Program-made: the position numbers and the translations under genes
DNA from: Thermohalobaculum sp035527255
GTDB lineage: Bacteria > Pseudomonadota > Alphaproteobacteria > Rhodobacterales > Rhodobacteraceae
Direction: 5' to 3'
DNA length: 24,391 nt
NCBI GenBank assembly: GCA_035527255.1
Contig: DATLAW010000179.1
Location: 1-24,391 of the forward strand
The notes under the pieces: generated by a model
What the model saw: only the letters and a program-made list of their open reading frames with translations
Told to the model about the DNA's origin: nothing
Database searches by the model: none
In this document: positions 23,249 through 24,391 of the stretch, in pieces
Layout: the number at the start of each line of letters is the position of its first letter
Position numbering within the stretch: position 1 is the first letter of the stretch

Positions 23249-24391
23249 ATGGCCATGCATGTACGTCACCCGCTGTGGCTTCCCGCCGCACCCGCTCCCG
23301 GAATGGGGGTGTTCAGCCTGCTGTTCATGATCGAGTCGATCGCACGTGCCTCGCTGGCCACAGTGGTGCCACTGCAAGCCTATGCCATCCTGAAGGACGA
23401 GCAGCACGTCAGCTTCCTTTATACTGTCATTGCCATGGTGACGCTCGCGGCCAGCTTTCTGGTCCCCGGGTTGGTGCGCCGTTTCAGCCGGCGCTGGACC
23501 TATACCATCGGCGCCAGTTGCCTGATCGGCGCGGCGCTGTCACTGTGGACCTACACCCTGCCGGGACAAGCTGCGGGCATGTTCCTGCGGGTCTTTGGCA
23601 CCGCCTGCATGAACATCACCATCAACCTTTATATCATGGAGCACATTCGCAAGAAGGACTACGTCAAGAACGATGCGAAGCGGCTGGCTTCCTCGACCAT
23701 CGGCTGGACACTATCGCCCTATATCGGGGTCTGGCTCTATACCAATTACGGTCTGACGGCCAGCTACGGTTGGGCAATCGGTTGGGCGCTGGTCCTGCTG
23801 GCGCTGTTTTGGCATCTGCGGATGTCGGAGACGTCGCTGATCCGGCCTGGCACACTGGTGGCGGCAAGCCCGTTCGCCAATATCGGCCGGTTCATGCGCC
23901 AGCCCCGGTTGCGGATGGCCTGGATGGTCGCCTTCGCGCGTTCATGCTTCTGGGTGACATTTTTCGTCTACACCCCGATCATGATGGTCGCCAGCGGCAA
24001 GACATCCGAGGCGGGGGCCTTGGTCATCTCCGCCGGCAACGCCGTTCTGGTGTTGACGCTGGTCTGGCCGAAAATTGCCGAAACGCACGGCGCGCGTTGG
24101 GCTATCGCCATCAGTTTTCTGGCGCTTGCCGTTACGCTGGTCGGCGCCTGGGCGGCCGGGCTCGACAACGGCTGGGTGGTGGCGGGATTCCTGCTGGGTG
24201 GCTGCATCGCCGCGACCGGGCTTGACGCCATCGGTGCGGTGCCATTCTACCGCGCCGTACACATATCGGAACGGCCCGAGATGACCGCGGTCTACCGGAC
24301 CTACGCCGACGCCAGCGAAATCTTCCCGACACTGGTCTACGGCGTGCTGTTGACCTGGTTCGAGCTGCCGGTGGTGTTCGTGGCGCTGGCC
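23249..24391 (+). CDS. Major facilitator superfamily transporter (3' end beyond the window)
   Basis: The frame from ATG 23249 is open for 381 codons to the window end, so the gene is partial. It encodes an inner-membrane protein with at least ten hydrophobic segments, such as GVFSLLFMIESIARASLAT near the start, ASCLIGAALSLWTY, STIGWTLSPYIGVWLY, AIGWALVLLALFWHL and AISFLALAVTLVGAWAAGL. Basic cytoplasmic loops (LVRRFSRRWTY, EHIRKKDYVKNDAKR) separate them, the usual MFS arrangement. No substrate is indicated. Starts at 23255 and 23303 are alternatives; none has a clear ribosome site. It is divergent from the PrpD-family gene (250-base gap), so a link to that operon's substrate is possible but unproven. 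Confidence 0.85.
   Translation, partial: MAMHVRHPLWLPAAPAPGMGVFSLLFMIESIARASLATVVPLQAYAILKDEQHVSFLYTVIAMVTLAASFLVPGLVRRFSRRWTYTIGASCLIGAALSLWTYTLPGQAAGMFLRVFGTACMNITINLYIMEHIRKKDYVKNDAKRLASSTIGWTLSPYIGVWLYTNYGLTASYGWAIGWALVLLALFWHLRMSETSLIRPGTLVAASPFANIGRFMRQPRLRMAWMVAFARSCFWVTFFVYTPIMMVASGKTSEAGALVISAGNAVLVLTLVWPKIAETHGARWAIAISFLALAVTLVGAWAAGLDNGWVVAGFLLGGCIAATGLDAIGAVPFYRAVHISERPEMTAVYRTYADASEIFPTLVYGVLLTWFELPVVFVALA

Noticed and set aside
23173..24225. A 350-codon plus-strand frame overlapping the MFS gene
   Set aside because: It is an out-of-phase shadow. The frame from 23249 gives hydrophobic helices and stays open to the window end, whereas this one gives Arg/Gly/His-rich sequence.
1..24391. 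CRISPR array, tRNA or rRNA genes, riboswitches
   Set aside because: No regularly spaced repeats, T-loop-like or rRNA-like sequences, or riboswitch-like conserved leaders were noticed on reading either strand. A covariance-model scan would be needed to exclude small RNAs.

Overview
The window looks like a chromosomal stretch from an alphaproteobacterium, most likely a Rhodobacterales member. The clues are high GC, the linkage of yajC, secDF and an Mth938-like gene, the eukaryote-like NADP isocitrate dehydrogenase, and many products of types common in that order. These are inferences from protein character; no rRNA or other phylogenetic marker is present. No rRNA, tRNA or CRISPR array was seen.

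Layout. Bases 1-133 appear to be the end of an IS5-type insertion sequence (partial transposase on the minus strand) inserted in the 3' part of a TIR-NB-ARC (STAND) gene at 124-1212. Then come trmJ (minus), a GFA-type zinc protein and a TfoX-like small protein (plus, one operon), a class I methyltransferase (minus) and icd (plus). A gene-poor stretch (5237-5687) precedes ridA-like, a small membrane-anchored hypothetical and rarD (all minus). Next are sodB with a clear rho-independent terminator, and a minus-strand secretion operon yajC - secDF (fused) - Mth938-like. A GT39/ArnT-like glycosyltransferase (minus) is divergent from pepN (plus). A 1085-residue SAM-cyclase-ATPase-TPR protein (minus) is convergent with pepN. 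A ThDP-dependent decarboxylase/ALS-like enzyme lies downstream of an MmgE/PrpD protein (minus, probable operon). The window ends in a plus-strand MFS transporter cut by the edge.

Most of the window is housekeeping: tRNA modification, the TCA cycle, protein export, peptide turnover and superoxide defence. The accessory material is the TIR-NB-ARC gene with its IS, the 5.2-6.9 kb region, the large cyclase/STAND protein and the catabolic-looking PrpD/ThDP pair. The most interesting observations are the probable IS disruption of a TIR-STAND immune-type gene, a premature amber codon in the TfoX-like gene with the expected C-terminus still readable behind it, a strong palindrome upstream of the TIR gene, and possible gene debris between the PrpD and MFS genes. 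I did not find a convincing complete new multi-gene system.
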